Source: Sphingobacterium sp. lm-10 | GTDB lineage: Bacteria > Bacteroidota > Bacteroidia > Sphingobacteriales > Sphingobacteriaceae | Assembly: GCF_023554555.1 (NCBI RefSeq) | Contig: NZ_JAMJWC010000001.1 | Coordinates: 1,054,001 to 1,118,000 of the forward strand | Length of the DNA stretch: 64,000 bases | Reading direction: 5' to 3' | Shown: positions 27,704-38,081 of the stretch, in pieces | Layout of the letters: the number at the start of each line of letters is the position of its first letter | Numbering within the stretch: the stretch's first letter is position 1 | The notes under the pieces: model-generated | What the model saw: only the letters and a program-made list of their open reading frames with translations | The model's database searches: none | What the model was told of the DNA's origin: nothing | Made by a program: the position numbers and the translations under genes

Positions 27704-28228
27704 TTAGAGCATCACAGAGTACAGGTGTTGTTTTAGTTGGCCTAATGCTTTTCCGATATGCTTTTCTACTGCTTTAGTAGAAATAGAAAACATATCTGCA
27801 ATTTCTCGGTGCGACATGGCGTGCTTGCGACTAAGCTCAAAAACCAATCGTCGCATTTTGGGCATGCTCTCAATATCCTTCTCTATAATTTGCAAGATAT
27901 CTTTACTTTCGATGGCATTGATTAGGGAATTGGTGAGCGGCGTTTCTGCCGTATCTCCTTCATACTTGAAGCGAGCAGCCTCTTTTCGCAGCAAATCAAT
28001 CATCACTTGCCTAGCCATACCAAAGAGCTGTATATGGATTTCCAATGTATGACTTAATGCATCGCGACTTTTCCAGAATTTGATAAAGGTAAGTTGTGTA
28101 ACCTCTTCGGCTAGGTAGGTAGATTTGGTTCTACTCAGTATGAAACTGTAGATACGCGGATGATAATCTTCGTAAATCCTATTAAAGACAAGCTCGTTAT
28201 CCGATTGTAGTGCATGTATTTCATTCAT
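27704..28228 (-). CDS. ECF RNA polymerase sigma factor
   Basis: An ECF sigma of about 174 residues from the ATG at 28228 (MNEIHALQSD). An in-frame ATG at 28258 lies upstream of a candidate -7 box (28237-28244), so it is less likely. Region 2 has YLAEEVTQLTFIKFW and region 4 has MSHREIADMFSISTKAVEKH, the DNA-reading helix-turn-helix. It heads the operon FecR-SusC-SusD-phosphatase and probably controls it. A copy of the tRNA-Ser tail repeat lies about 100 bases upstream and marks the right boundary of this locus. Confidence 0.93.
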   Translation of the reverse strand: MNEIHALQSDNELVFNRIYEDYHPRIYSFILSRTKSTYLAEEVTQLTFIKFWKSRDALSHTLEIHIQLFGMARQVMIDLLRKEAARFKYEGDTAETPLTNSLINAIESKDILQIIEKDIESMPKMRRLVFELSRKHAMSHREIADMFSISTKAVEKHIGKALGQLKQHLYSVML

Positions 28229-28236
28229 AGGTGCCA

Positions 28237-28244
28237 CAAAGGTA
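28237..28244 (-). promoter_or_regulatory. candidate -7 box for the second sigma/FecR/SusCD operon
   Basis: The minus strand reads TACCTTTG (TAnnTTTG) 9 bases before the preferred ATG at 28228. A TTTG further upstream is at a 13-base spacing, shorter than the usual 19. Confidence 0.4.
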
Positions 28245-28333
28245 TTGGCTTTCCACACAAACTCTTTTTAAGGAATTGTTATGCTTATATGAATTTACAC
28301 AAACATATGAGGAGATTACTGAATGACGCAGCA

Positions 28334-28393
28334 AATCCCTCACTCTCCGCAACAAAAGCCTTCATCGAAAGATGAGGGATTTTTTGTGTTGTG
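28334..28393 (+). repeat. tRNA-Ser tail direct repeat, copy C (right)
   Basis: A 60-base copy of the tRNA-Ser 3' end plus terminator, 57 of 60 bases identical to 20478-20537 and in the same orientation, 7.86 kb away. The bases just before it (GACGCAGCAAATCCCTC) also resemble the end of the ssrA-repeat insert (GACGCAAGCAATCCCTC). No tRNA body precedes it. It may be the far attachment-site copy of an integrated element or a dispersed repeat. Confidence 0.85.
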
Positions 28394-28571
28394 CAATAAA
28401 TCTATTTTCAATATCTTAACGAGCTGTCTAAAGAGTAAGCCATGAACGTCCAGCGAGAAGGGGTAACGACAGCAATCGCCATCTAGTATATAAATCTTTT
28501 TGAGGTAACATTATGTATAATTCTATTCCCACATTCTTATGAGAAAACCGAAATTCATAAATAACCCACAG

Positions 28572-29750
28572 ATGAAAGCAATGCAAAGAAACCTAATCAT
28601 TATTGGATGTATCCTATCCGCTTTTTTTGTATCGGGCCCTAGCCTCCTTGCGCAAACCATATCGTATCGTCTATTTGTGAAATTAGAAGAAGCTCCGTTT
28701 GAGGATCTATCACTCCTAGACTATACCGAAGATCGAAAAATAGCAATCGAAGGTCAACGAATGGAGACATATATGTGGAAATTCACCATCCCGGACAGCA
28801 TTGTATTAAACTCACAATCGATGAGTTTACGTGTGAAAGGATACGACTCTGTAAGCAATACCATATCGTTAGTCAGATTTATTTCAGAAGACTCTGATAG
28901 CGAACAACCAATAGGAAACGTAGGCGTGGAAGATGAGGATACTTATATTTATGCCAAATTCAAAGAAAAATCGGTTAATCCAGATCAGTATATTTCGCTA
29001 AAGACAAAAAATAAAGAAGATTCGTTAATCACAGCTGATATAATTAGATATGATTTTTCTATAACAGCGGAAAACAATATAGAGTCTGATATTAGAGTCA
29101 GAAGCGCAGCGCATTCTTTCAGCATGTTTGACGACGAAGATAAGCCGTATGAGGAGCAGCTTGCAGCGTATAAACATATCGCTAAACAGCATCCTGATTC
29201 CAGATACCTGATAACACAACTCGCGAGCTCGCTTACAAACTATAAGTCTAAAAAAGACATTCAGAGCATTTACGATAATCTCTCCGATAAATATAAAGAC
29301 GGATTTTGGGCGACACAAATAAAACGGTTTGTGGACGGTAAATTTGAAAACGAAAGCTTACCCTCCCTTTATACAAAAAAACAGGAAAAGATAATTCAAG
29401 ATTCCACAAAATACAACTTAATCGTTTTCACGGCGTCTTGGTGCATACCATGCTTAGAAGAAATTCCATTGCTCAAAAAGATTTATAACGATTTAGGACA
29501 CAGACTGAACATAACTTACATCACGATAGATCGACAGGAAGAAATAGCTAATTTTCGAAAAGTAGTGGAAGAGCATGACATTCCTTGGCCATCGTTGCTG
29601 GCATTCGAGAGTGTAAAAGAAGTGAGGCAAAAATTCTTCGTAGAAAGGATACCTCATTGTGTGTTAATTTCGCCAGATTTTGATATGAACGTCCTTGATG
29701 TACGGGATGAGTTAGAACGCCAGCAACTATACGATCAATTAACGCTTTAA
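28572..29750 (+). CDS. secreted thioredoxin-fold (TlpA-like) protein
   Basis: I place the start at 28572 (MKAMQRNLII), giving a normal signal peptide that ends SLLAQ; an upstream ATG at 28539 would add 11 residues. The first about 250 residues are a beta-rich region of the sort seen in Bacteroidota TlpA/AhpC-like proteins but not otherwise recognisable. The last about 110 residues are a thioredoxin fold with the redox motif WCIPC (29439-29453) and a cis-proline region IPHCVL. It probably reduces or exchanges disulfides in the periplasm. It is a single gene between the SusCD islet and a convergent lipoprotein gene. Confidence 0.87.
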   Translation: MKAMQRNLIIIGCILSAFFVSGPSLLAQTISYRLFVKLEEAPFEDLSLLDYTEDRKIAIEGQRMETYMWKFTIPDSIVLNSQSMSLRVKGYDSVSNTISLVRFISEDSDSEQPIGNVGVEDEDTYIYAKFKEKSVNPDQYISLKTKNKEDSLITADIIRYDFSITAENNIESDIRVRSAAHSFSMFDDEDKPYEEQLAAYKHIAKQHPDSRYLITQLASSLTNYKSKKDIQSIYDNLSDKYKDGFWATQIKRFVDGKFENESLPSLYTKKQEKIIQDSTKYNLIVFTASWCIPCLEEIPLLKKIYNDLGHRLNITYITIDRQEEIANFRKVVEEHDIPWPSLLAFESVKEVRQKFFVERIPHCVLISPDFDMNVLDVRDELERQQLYDQLTL

Positions 29751-29939
29751 GGTCAGAATATAAATATCCGAACTAGGAACATATGCGGCTAATCGATCGA
29801 CATATCGAATATTTGAAGATTATATGTCTAGTTTTACCAAAGCATATAAAAGCTATGCCAGTGATTTAAGATCAGATCAGTAGAGCACTGATCATCTTCT
29901 TCCGTCGTTTTCACCGAAACAGCTCCATCATTCAACTCT

Positions 29940-30548
29940 CTAACAATCAGGCACCATGCCCATGGTGATACCATTGGGGCTCCAGATCGGAACCAAACGC
30001 ATCTGACATCCGGCATCATTGTCTTCATCATTAGGAATTTCACGGCTAGTATTTAACTGTAAATTTAATGTAGAACCTGCAGGAAATGCGCCATCCGTCT
30101 GTTTAAAATACACACTCAAGGTCATATCTGCTTTTCCGCGCTGCAAGATCCCATCGAAAACCATGCTTTGGGAGGCGTTCTCAATCTTTCCGTCAATCTG
30201 CTCATTAGTGATCAAAAAGTAGCTAGTACTTCCTGCCGCTTCCAATCTTAAATCAGACCCGTCAATTTTACCTCGAAACTTAAGGTTTATTTCCCCTTCA
30301 TCGGCGAAATCCGCCATAAACACCACGGAGACTGAATCGCCCGAAGCTTCAATCACTGCAACACGACCTTCTCCATTCCAGGTATAATCTGCTGTGCCAG
30401 GTTGTGATCGCACTCCCCTAGCTGTACCTATATAAGGCTTGCCGCCAAAAAGCTTATTAAAATTTCTATCTTCCATACTTTCGGTATTGTCTTTTGCACA
30501 TGCTGCAAACAACAATCCTAATGTCAAAATAATGAATAGTTTCTTCAT
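29940..30548 (-). CDS. small lipoprotein, function unknown
   Basis: A 202-residue lipoprotein with leader MKKLFIILTLGLLFAAC, the lipidated cysteine being residue 17. The mature part is beta-rich with regular alternation (VAVIEASGDSVSVVFMADF, INLKFRGKIDGSDLRL), suggesting a lipocalin-like or barrel-like fold. Two cysteines close to the C-terminus (GCQMR and the final PDC) may form a disulfide. I do not recognise a family. It is monocistronic, divergent from the ABC-F gene. Confidence 0.78.
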   Translation of the reverse strand: MKKLFIILTLGLLFAACAKDNTESMEDRNFNKLFGGKPYIGTARGVRSQPGTADYTWNGEGRVAVIEASGDSVSVVFMADFADEGEINLKFRGKIDGSDLRLEAAGSTSYFLITNEQIDGKIENASQSMVFDGILQRGKADMTLSVYFKQTDGAFPAGSTLNLQLNTSREIPNDEDNDAGCQMRLVPIWSPNGITMGMVPDC

Positions 30549-30763
30549 AGCGCTTTTATAGATAAAATACGAGTACTAATATATATCGAAAGGACTAGTA
30601 GATCAATCCACGAAAACCAGTATTTCGAGAGGCGGTAGTACTTTTCAAAGCACTCCGATTTCGTTACATCATCTAATCTCAGTTGATTCCTGAATCATTG
30701 ACCCCGGTATCTTCACCATGATTAGCCCTCGTCATAAATGTCAATAATTCCTATTTTTAATCG

Positions 30764-30771
30764 TACCTTTG
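30764..30771 (+). promoter_or_regulatory. candidate -7 box of the ABC-F gene
   Basis: TACCTTTG matches TAnnTTTG, 67 bases before the ATG at 30838. The -33 region is not well matched. Confidence 0.45.
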
Positions 30772-30837
30772 TACCCGAATTAGTACACTATAATTTATGG
30801 AGCGTAATCTCCATTAACACGTAAAATACATCGTTAA

Positions 30838-32463
<1,626 letters not shown>

Positions 32464-32485
32464 GCACAAAAAACATTAATGGTAA

Positions 32486-32526
32486 AACACCCTCGATAAA
32501 TTTTATTCATCGAGGGTGTTTTTTTA
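32486..32526 (+). terminator. terminator of the ABC-F gene
   Basis: A 12-bp hairpin with arms 32486-32497 and 32509-32520, then a run of T on the plus strand. Confidence 0.9.
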
Positions 32527-32553
32527 TAATTTGCTGGTTATCTTAGCACCTCT

Positions 32554-33072
32554 ATGGATTCTAACAATAGCAAGATAAAAACTTTAAAACGCTATATTGC
32601 GGATACGGATATCAATATATCTTTCAAAAACCGAAAGGTAAATCTATTGAATTACCAAAAATTCAAGTATGTCTTTTTTGGAGGCTGTAATGTCGTGCTG
32701 AGTTGGATCCTCTATTTTATGTTTTATCATTACGTGATTGCAAAGCGCTATGTGGATGTGTTTGGATTGATAACAATCAGCCCGCATATTTTTGCTTTTT
32801 TGTTGTCTTTTGCCGTCACCTTTTTCACCGGATTCTTCCTGAACTATTACCTCGTATTTCGGAGCGATGGAATGCGCTTTCCGATCGGCAATCGTTTGTT
32901 CAGGTATTTTGTAGCCAATATGGGTTCTGTGGTGCTCAATTATTTATTGCTGAAGCTATTTGTCGAAAAACTACACTGGTACCCTACTCCTTCACAGATT
33001 CTATGCACCTCAATCATTACCATTTACAGTTACCTCGCACAACGTAAATTCACCTTTAGCAAAAATTTTTAA
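32554..33072 (+). CDS. GtrA-family membrane protein
   Basis: A 172-residue protein with four predicted membrane helices starting at FKYVFFGGCNVVLSWILYF and ending with CTSIITIYSYLAQRKFTF, the closing (N/R)KFTF pattern typical of GtrA. Family members work with glycosyltransferases in moving or modifying lipid-linked sugars for teichoic acid, arabinogalactan or O-antigen decoration. The first about 35 residues are a polar extension. No glycosyltransferase is adjacent, so its partner is unknown. Confidence 0.88.
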   Translation: MDSNNSKIKTLKRYIADTDINISFKNRKVNLLNYQKFKYVFFGGCNVVLSWILYFMFYHYVIAKRYVDVFGLITISPHIFAFLLSFAVTFFTGFFLNYYLVFRSDGMRFPIGNRLFRYFVANMGSVVLNYLLLKLFVEKLHWYPTPSQILCTSIITIYSYLAQRKFTFSKNF

Positions 33073-33117
33073 ACATCGTAGCACGCGTTTTGTATTATTA
33101 TCGTAAAGGATAAAGAT

Positions 33118-33930
33118 ATGAATGTAACCCTGATTACTGGCGCATCTGGCGGCATAGGCGAAGCGATAGCGCACCAATTTGCGCAACGTAAGAATAACCT
33201 ACTTTTGATTGCTCGAAGCACGGATAAGCTAGCCGCGCTATGTACTGTTTTAGAAAAGCAATATGGCATCAGGGCAAATTACTTGTCGGCAGATTTGACC
33301 GATCGGGAGATGCCTGAACAAGTCTATCATCAAATCAAAACTAAAGGATTCGAAATTGACACATTGGTTAACAATGCTGGAATTGGATCAGGTGGAGAAT
33401 TTGGTACCAGAGCGCTTAAGGAAGAAATGGATCAGATTCAGCTCAACGTATCTTCTTTGGTCGCATTCACCCAACTTTTAGGAATAGATATGAAGCAAAA
33501 AAGGCGAGGCACCATCATCAATATTGCTTCTGTGGTGGCTTTTATGCCTATGCCCTACATGGCTACGTATGCTGCTACAAAAGCTTTTGTCCGGTCATTT
33601 ACAGAAGCTATTGCACAAGAATATAAGCCTTTCAACGTGCATGTTTTGTTATTCTGCCCCGGCCTGACGAAAACTAACTTTAACGCAGCAGCAGGATTAG
33701 ATAATGATATGGGGAAAGGACTCGGTTTGAGTTACGAAAACGCGAAGAAAATATTGCAAAGCCCGGAAGAAGTAGCGGAGGAACTGATGATTGCACTGGA
33801 TAAGAAAAAACATGTGGGCGTATCCGGTCTTAAAAATCGAATCGGCGCAGCGTTATTCAGCATTCTGCCCAACAGATGGATCACGCAGGTCGTTGCGAAG
33901 CGATATCGGGATAAGGTGAATAAGAAATAG
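33118..33930 (+). CDS. short-chain dehydrogenase/reductase (SDR)
   Basis: A 270-residue classical SDR. The nucleotide-binding motif TGASGGIGEA is at residues 6-15, the NNAG motif is NNAGIGSG at about 84, and the catalytic Tyr-Lys is in YAATK (about 143-147), preceded by the IASVVAF strand. The R in the first loop (IARSTDK) hints at NADPH preference. The substrate is not evident from sequence. It begins 45 bases after the GtrA gene and may be co-transcribed. A likely terminator follows. Confidence 0.92.
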   Translation: MNVTLITGASGGIGEAIAHQFAQRKNNLLLIARSTDKLAALCTVLEKQYGIRANYLSADLTDREMPEQVYHQIKTKGFEIDTLVNNAGIGSGGEFGTRALKEEMDQIQLNVSSLVAFTQLLGIDMKQKRRGTIINIASVVAFMPMPYMATYAATKAFVRSFTEAIAQEYKPFNVHVLLFCPGLTKTNFNAAAGLDNDMGKGLGLSYENAKKILQSPEEVAEELMIALDKKKHVGVSGLKNRIGAALFSILPNRWITQVVAKRYRDKVNKK

Positions 33931-33935
33931 GATTG

Positions 33936-33972
33936 AAGCTCGAAGATCATTTGAGTGTTCTTCAAGCTTTAA
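33936..33972 (+). terminator. probable terminator of the SDR gene
   Basis: Arms 33936-33949 and 33956-33969 pair at 12 of 14 positions and are followed by a T/A-rich tract. No perfect T run, hence moderate confidence. Confidence 0.5.
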
Positions 33973-34030
33973 TTAATTTAGGTTAACTATACATCTATAA
34001 AAATAAACGCTCATCGAATGTGATTTTCGG

Positions 34031-34390
34031 TTAATCGAAATAAATCCTTAATTCTCTCTGGTTATCAACAGTGATATGTTCATATTTGAATAATTTTTCC
34101 AAATTGTAATAAACAGACTGATTCCCTTGTCTTACAATTCTTAGCCGGCAACCTTCAACGACTTCGGATCTACCTGAAATATGCCTCCACCACTGATTAT
34201 TAGTAGTCTTCTCGTAAATAACCGTGTTAGTAAACGTCAGATCGGATACGGGCGTTGAAAGACTGGAACAAAACTGATTTTCTTCCGCACCGGGTTCATC
34301 TTTCTTACATCCTGTTATCAATAATAAAGCAGCAGCTAATGCATAAATAGATTGGGGATAGATAAGGCTTTTAAAAAATTTCATGTACAT
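34031..34390 (-). CDS. small lipoprotein, function unknown
   Basis: The start is probably the ATG at 34390 or 34384 (MYMKFFKSLI), which puts a signal peptide ending LLLITGCKKD with a good lipobox at the N-terminus; an upstream ATG at 34456 would add 22 residues. The mature part is about 90 residues with no family I recognise. Two cysteines (NQFCSSL and EGCRLR) may bridge. It is monocistronic. Confidence 0.7.
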   Translation of the reverse strand: MYMKFFKSLIYPQSIYALAAALLLITGCKKDEPGAEENQFCSSLSTPVSDLTFTNTVIYEKTTNNQWWRHISGRSEVVEGCRLRIVRQGNQSVYYNLEKLFKYEHITVDNQRELRIYFD

Positions 34391-34493
34391 CTTTTTGCTG
34401 CTATTGATTATTACGCTCAAATATAGCCTTCGACTTTTATAATTTGATCTTACCACATATTAATTTATTATTAAAGATAAAATTGTAGAATTG

Positions 34494-34530
34494 CAATAAA
34501 AAAATCCCCAAGCGAATGCTTGGGGATTTT
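34494..34530 (-). terminator. terminator of the Oar-like receptor gene
   Basis: A perfect 13-bp hairpin with arms 34501-34513 and 34518-34530 and a 4-base loop. The minus strand continues into a T run (plus-strand A run from 34497). Confidence 0.9.
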
Positions 34531-34561
34531 AAAGGTTAATTGATGTGCAATACTATTACAC

Positions 34562-37500
34562 CTAGTTAAAGATATAACGGACACCAAATTGAGCACTCCA
34601 TCTAGATGGTAAATCTAATATTAAATAAGGATCTCTATCTAAATTATTTACGCGATAAACTGGGTTATTCTCTGCATCAAGAGTAGTAAACTGCAGTGGT
34701 CTAAAGCTATTATCCCAGAAGCTACCACTACCTGTATATTGTTGACCCCAATTTTTATTGAGTAGGTTTCCAACATTCATAATATCTAAAGAGAACTGCA
34801 ATTTATTTTTCTTACCACCAATATTTGTGAATACATCTTGTAAGATTTTAAAATCAAAAATATGGGTAAAAGGTGCACGGTCTCCATTACGTTCCGCATA
34901 CTGTCCGCGACGATCTCGTAAATAAGGATTTGCTTCGATAAAAGTATTGAGGGAAGCCCATTGATTAGGATCTTCCAATTTAATATCATTTTGATCGGTA
35001 GGAATATACATCAACGCAAATTGATCACTCGCACTTCCAGAGCTTACACGGCCTGGATCACCTTGAATTAAGTAAGAAAATCGAGAACCAGACTGGCCCG
35101 TATATACCAATGAAATAGTAGTTCCTAATGAGCCTAAATATTCCTTCGTGTAAGAAGCGAATCCGATGATACGGCTACCAGTACTAAATGGATTGTGACC
35201 TAAAGTTACGTGATTAGAACCATCGACAGTGGCAGTACGGAAGAAGTTTGATTGATTCTGAGACGATGATCCAGAGAATAAATCTTTAGCTTCTGTGTAC
35301 GTGTAAGCTATGGAACCAAAGAAACCTTGACTGAAGGTCTTCGAAAGCTGTGCCGTTGCCGACCAAGAGTGTCCTTCATTTACGTTATCTACATAAATAA
35401 CTTGAGTATAGTTGTCAACTACACGACGGTCGTTAGTAGACGCCGCATATAGTAATCGATTATCCGATCCGTTCAATCTACCAATCGGGTCTTCCATGTT
35501 CAAATCTGTAAACCTAAATGTGCTCAAGTTTTTAGAGTACATAAATTCAGCAGATGCTTGAATACCCCATGGTAGTTGATGATCAATACCAGCAGAAGCA
35601 CGCAAAATTTGAGGAAGCTTCAAGTTTCTATCCAAGACAGATATATTTCCAGATGGAGTTTGTACACCGTCACGCTTCGGTTGATTATTTACGTCAGCAA
35701 TAAAATCGATATTAGGCGCACCTGAACCAGCATTTAATTGATTCCCTCCTAAAAGCACACCACTTTGTGTGTATGCTCCTGCGGACCACACGAAAGGAAA
35801 TCTTGAGGTGAAGACACCTACACCACCTCGCACAATTGTCGAACGATCTCCTTTAACATCCCAGTTTGCACCAATACGTGGCGATACCATGAAGGCCGGC
35901 TTCGGCATTCTATTAGTTTGCACACCATGCCTTGCAGCAATTGCCGAGTTATTAAAATCCGTATTTTCTAAAGGATCTGTCAGATACATAGGTATGTCTA
36001 AACGAACACCTGCAGTCAACTTCAAATTGCGAGTTGCCTGATATTCATCCTGCACATAAAATCCTAATTGTAAAGCGGAGAAGTCTGCACCTTGACGAGG
36101 ATCGTCTGTGTTACTATAATTGTATTGAAATGCACGTGCACGACCACGTTCAAAATTTTCTATGGCAGTATAACGCTGACCGGTCGCCGGATTTATATCT
36201 GAAGCTGGTGAATCAGCAAAAGTATAATTACCAAATGCACTTCCTATAAACCCATTGTACATTTTATAGAATTCATTGTGCGTACCAAAAGTCAACGTAT
36301 GATCTCCTTTATACAAGTTCAAGTTATTGGTCAAGGTAAGAATACTTTGATTTAGTTGGTTGACAGTAGAAAATGGCTCCGTTCCAAGATTAATGAACCG
36401 ATCGTCACCTAGCTGAAGCGCGACACGTGGAAACGGATCTCCTGGAGCAGAACGTGGTTCCCTAACCGATGTGTAGCCAACTACTAGATTGTTAGAAAGA
36501 ACGTTGGAAAAACGACTGTTTAGCTCAAGAATCGCAGAATGTGTGTTACTCTCTCTAAGAATAGCCCCGTTTTCAAAAGTCAATGCTCGCTGAGTCCTAC
36601 CCAGATCTACGGCACTACCCCCTACGTAGCTATAACGAGCGGTAAGCTTGTGTATATCATTAATATTGTAATCTAGTCGAGTGAAGATTTTGTTCGACTG
36701 ATTGCTAGAAGACTGATCCATAAAACTTCCAGGATCATACCCTAAAGCGATTGCGCGATTTGCCACACGTTGAACATCGGCTACGCTCAACTCAGAACCA
36801 TTTTCACCGGGAGCAAAACCTAGCGGAGTATTACTTTCTGTACGCTCATAGTTTAAGAACAAAAATAATTTATCTTTTACCAAAGGACCTCCAATACGCA
36901 CACCGTATTGATGTTCTGAGAAGTCTTCTAGTCTGGTCCCTGGTTGACCATCTGCACGAAGACCGCCTGGAGTTTTACCAGTTAAATTCTGATTTCTAGT
37001 ATAGAAATAGGCTGATCCTTGGATTTCATTTGTTCCTGATCTAGTTACTGCGGAGATACCACCACCTGCGAAGCCACCGGCTCTTACATCAAATGGAGCA
37101 ACCTGAACTGTCATTTCCTCAATTGCATCCAGTGAAATTGGAGAAACACCCGTACTACCTCCATTTGTACCAGCATCACTTAATCCAAACACGTCGTTAC
37201 TGACAGCGCCATCAATAGTTAACTGGTTGAAGCGGTTATTCATACCACCAATAGAAATTGAAGATCCCTTAACATCGGCCTGTGGAGTGAAACGAGTAAA
37301 ATCATTCAATCCGCGAGATACAGTGGGCAATGACTGAATCTGACGATTGTTAATTCCTGTAGACGCACCTGTTTTTAAAGCTCTGTTACCACTACGCGCG
37401 TTTACTAACACTTCATCAAGAGATGTTGTGCCATCATTAAGAGACACATTTAGTGAAAATGCTTCACCTAATTTCAGATAAACGTCTTCATAGATCACAG

Positions 37501-37759
37501 GATCCTGTCCTACGTAAGTTACCTCTATACGGTAAGGTCCGCCAACACGCATACCAGCGAGGCTAAAACGCCCGGTTTCATTTGTCGAACTAGAGTACGT
37601 TGTTCCAGATGGCGTATGTACAGCGCGGATGGTAGCCCCTGGTGTTGCCTGCCCCGATGACTGTGTTACAACCCCCGTAACACTACTCGTCGTGACCTGC
37701 GCTTGGATAGTTCCGTAGCTAGCTAGGACTAACGCAAAGAAAAGTAAAGATCTCTTCAT
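34562..37759 (-). CDS. Oar-like TonB-dependent outer-membrane receptor
   Basis: A 1065-residue outer-membrane protein. The signal peptide ends TIQAQ (about residue 20). A carboxypeptidase-regulatory domain (VTGVVTQSSGQATPGATI) is followed by a plug with DEVLVNARSGNRA and SISIGGMNNRFNQLTIDGA, and by VAPFDVRAGGFAGGGISAVTRSGTN, a pattern characteristic of OmpA-related Oar proteins of Bacteroidota and Myxococcus. The barrel ends FGVRYIFN. Its ligand is unknown; peptides or proteases are known for some relatives. No SusD partner is adjacent. A good TTG-N19-TAATTTTG promoter lies just upstream. Confidence 0.93.
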   Translation of the reverse strand: MKRSLLFFALVLASYGTIQAQVTTSSVTGVVTQSSGQATPGATIRAVHTPSGTTYSSSTNETGRFSLAGMRVGGPYRIEVTYVGQDPVIYEDVYLKLGEAFSLNVSLNDGTTSLDEVLVNARSGNRALKTGASTGINNRQIQSLPTVSRGLNDFTRFTPQADVKGSSISIGGMNNRFNQLTIDGAVSNDVFGLSDAGTNGGSTGVSPISLDAIEEMTVQVAPFDVRAGGFAGGGISAVTRSGTNEIQGSAYFYTRNQNLTGKTPGGLRADGQPGTRLEDFSEHQYGVRIGGPLVKDKLFLFLNYERTESNTPLGFAPGENGSELSVADVQRVANRAIALGYDPGSFMDQSSSNQSNKIFTRLDYNINDIHKLTARYSYVGGSAVDLGRTQRALTFENGAILRESNTHSAILELNSRFSNVLSNNLVVGYTSVREPRSAPGDPFPRVALQLGDDRFINLGTEPFSTVNQLNQSILTLTNNLNLYKGDHTLTFGTHNEFYKMYNGFIGSAFGNYTFADSPASDINPATGQRYTAIENFERGRARAFQYNYSNTDDPRQGADFSALQLGFYVQDEYQATRNLKLTAGVRLDIPMYLTDPLENTDFNNSAIAARHGVQTNRMPKPAFMVSPRIGANWDVKGDRSTIVRGGVGVFTSRFPFVWSAGAYTQSGVLLGGNQLNAGSGAPNIDFIADVNNQPKRDGVQTPSGNISVLDRNLKLPQILRASAGIDHQLPWGIQASAEFMYSKNLSTFRFTDLNMEDPIGRLNGSDNRLLYAASTNDRRVVDNYTQVIYVDNVNEGHSWSATAQLSKTFSQGFFGSIAYTYTEAKDLFSGSSSQNQSNFFRTATVDGSNHVTLGHNPFSTGSRIIGFASYTKEYLGSLGTTISLVYTGQSGSRFSYLIQGDPGRVSSGSASDQFALMYIPTDQNDIKLEDPNQWASLNTFIEANPYLRDRRGQYAERNGDRAPFTHIFDFKILQDVFTNIGGKKNKLQFSLDIMNVGNLLNKNWGQQYTGSGSFWDNSFRPLQFTTLDAENNPVYRVNNLDRDPYLILDLPSRWSAQFGVRYIFN

Positions 37760-38081
37760 AAGTTTTGTTTGATAGAATAATTATGCATGGCAAAATTAAG
37801 AAGAGGGAACAGTATATCAACAGCTTAACATAAACTTAATATTGAATTCATACTATCCTTATGTGTGGATAAGTACAAATTTTAAAGCACAAGTCTCAAA
37901 AATCGAAAAATTATCAATGGTGCAAGATCAACTGTTAATGATATGTTAAAATATCAGTGCTCCAATTGTAAATTTGGAAAAAGTAAGATTTTTGAATTGT
38001 GGAAAAAAAGATTGTCATTCTGTATCAAACAAAGTTATTTATAGCGAATCTAAACAGCTATGTGTTACACGATTACCTAGC
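37760..38081. other. intergenic region with the Oar-like gene promoter
   Basis: About 320 bases between the Oar-like start and the mutS2 stop. On the minus strand TTG (37821-37819), 19 bases, then TAATTTTG (37799-37792) forms a good Bacteroidota promoter about 30 bases before the start codon. Nothing else was seen. Confidence 0.6.
37792..37821 (-). promoter_or_regulatory. promoter of the Oar-like receptor gene
   Basis: Minus strand TTG at 37821-37819, a 19-base spacer, TAATTTTG at 37799-37792; fits TTTG-N19-TAnnTTTG. Confidence 0.65.

Noticed and set aside
20500..28330. Integrase or transposase within the tRNA-Ser-flanked islet
   Set aside because: I looked for a recombinase and found none; every gene is accounted for by the uptake operon. 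The islet reading therefore rests on the repeats alone.
29834..30043. 69-residue minus-strand frame
   Set aside because: It overlaps the C-terminal coding part of the 29940-30548 lipoprotein in another frame and has no features of its own.
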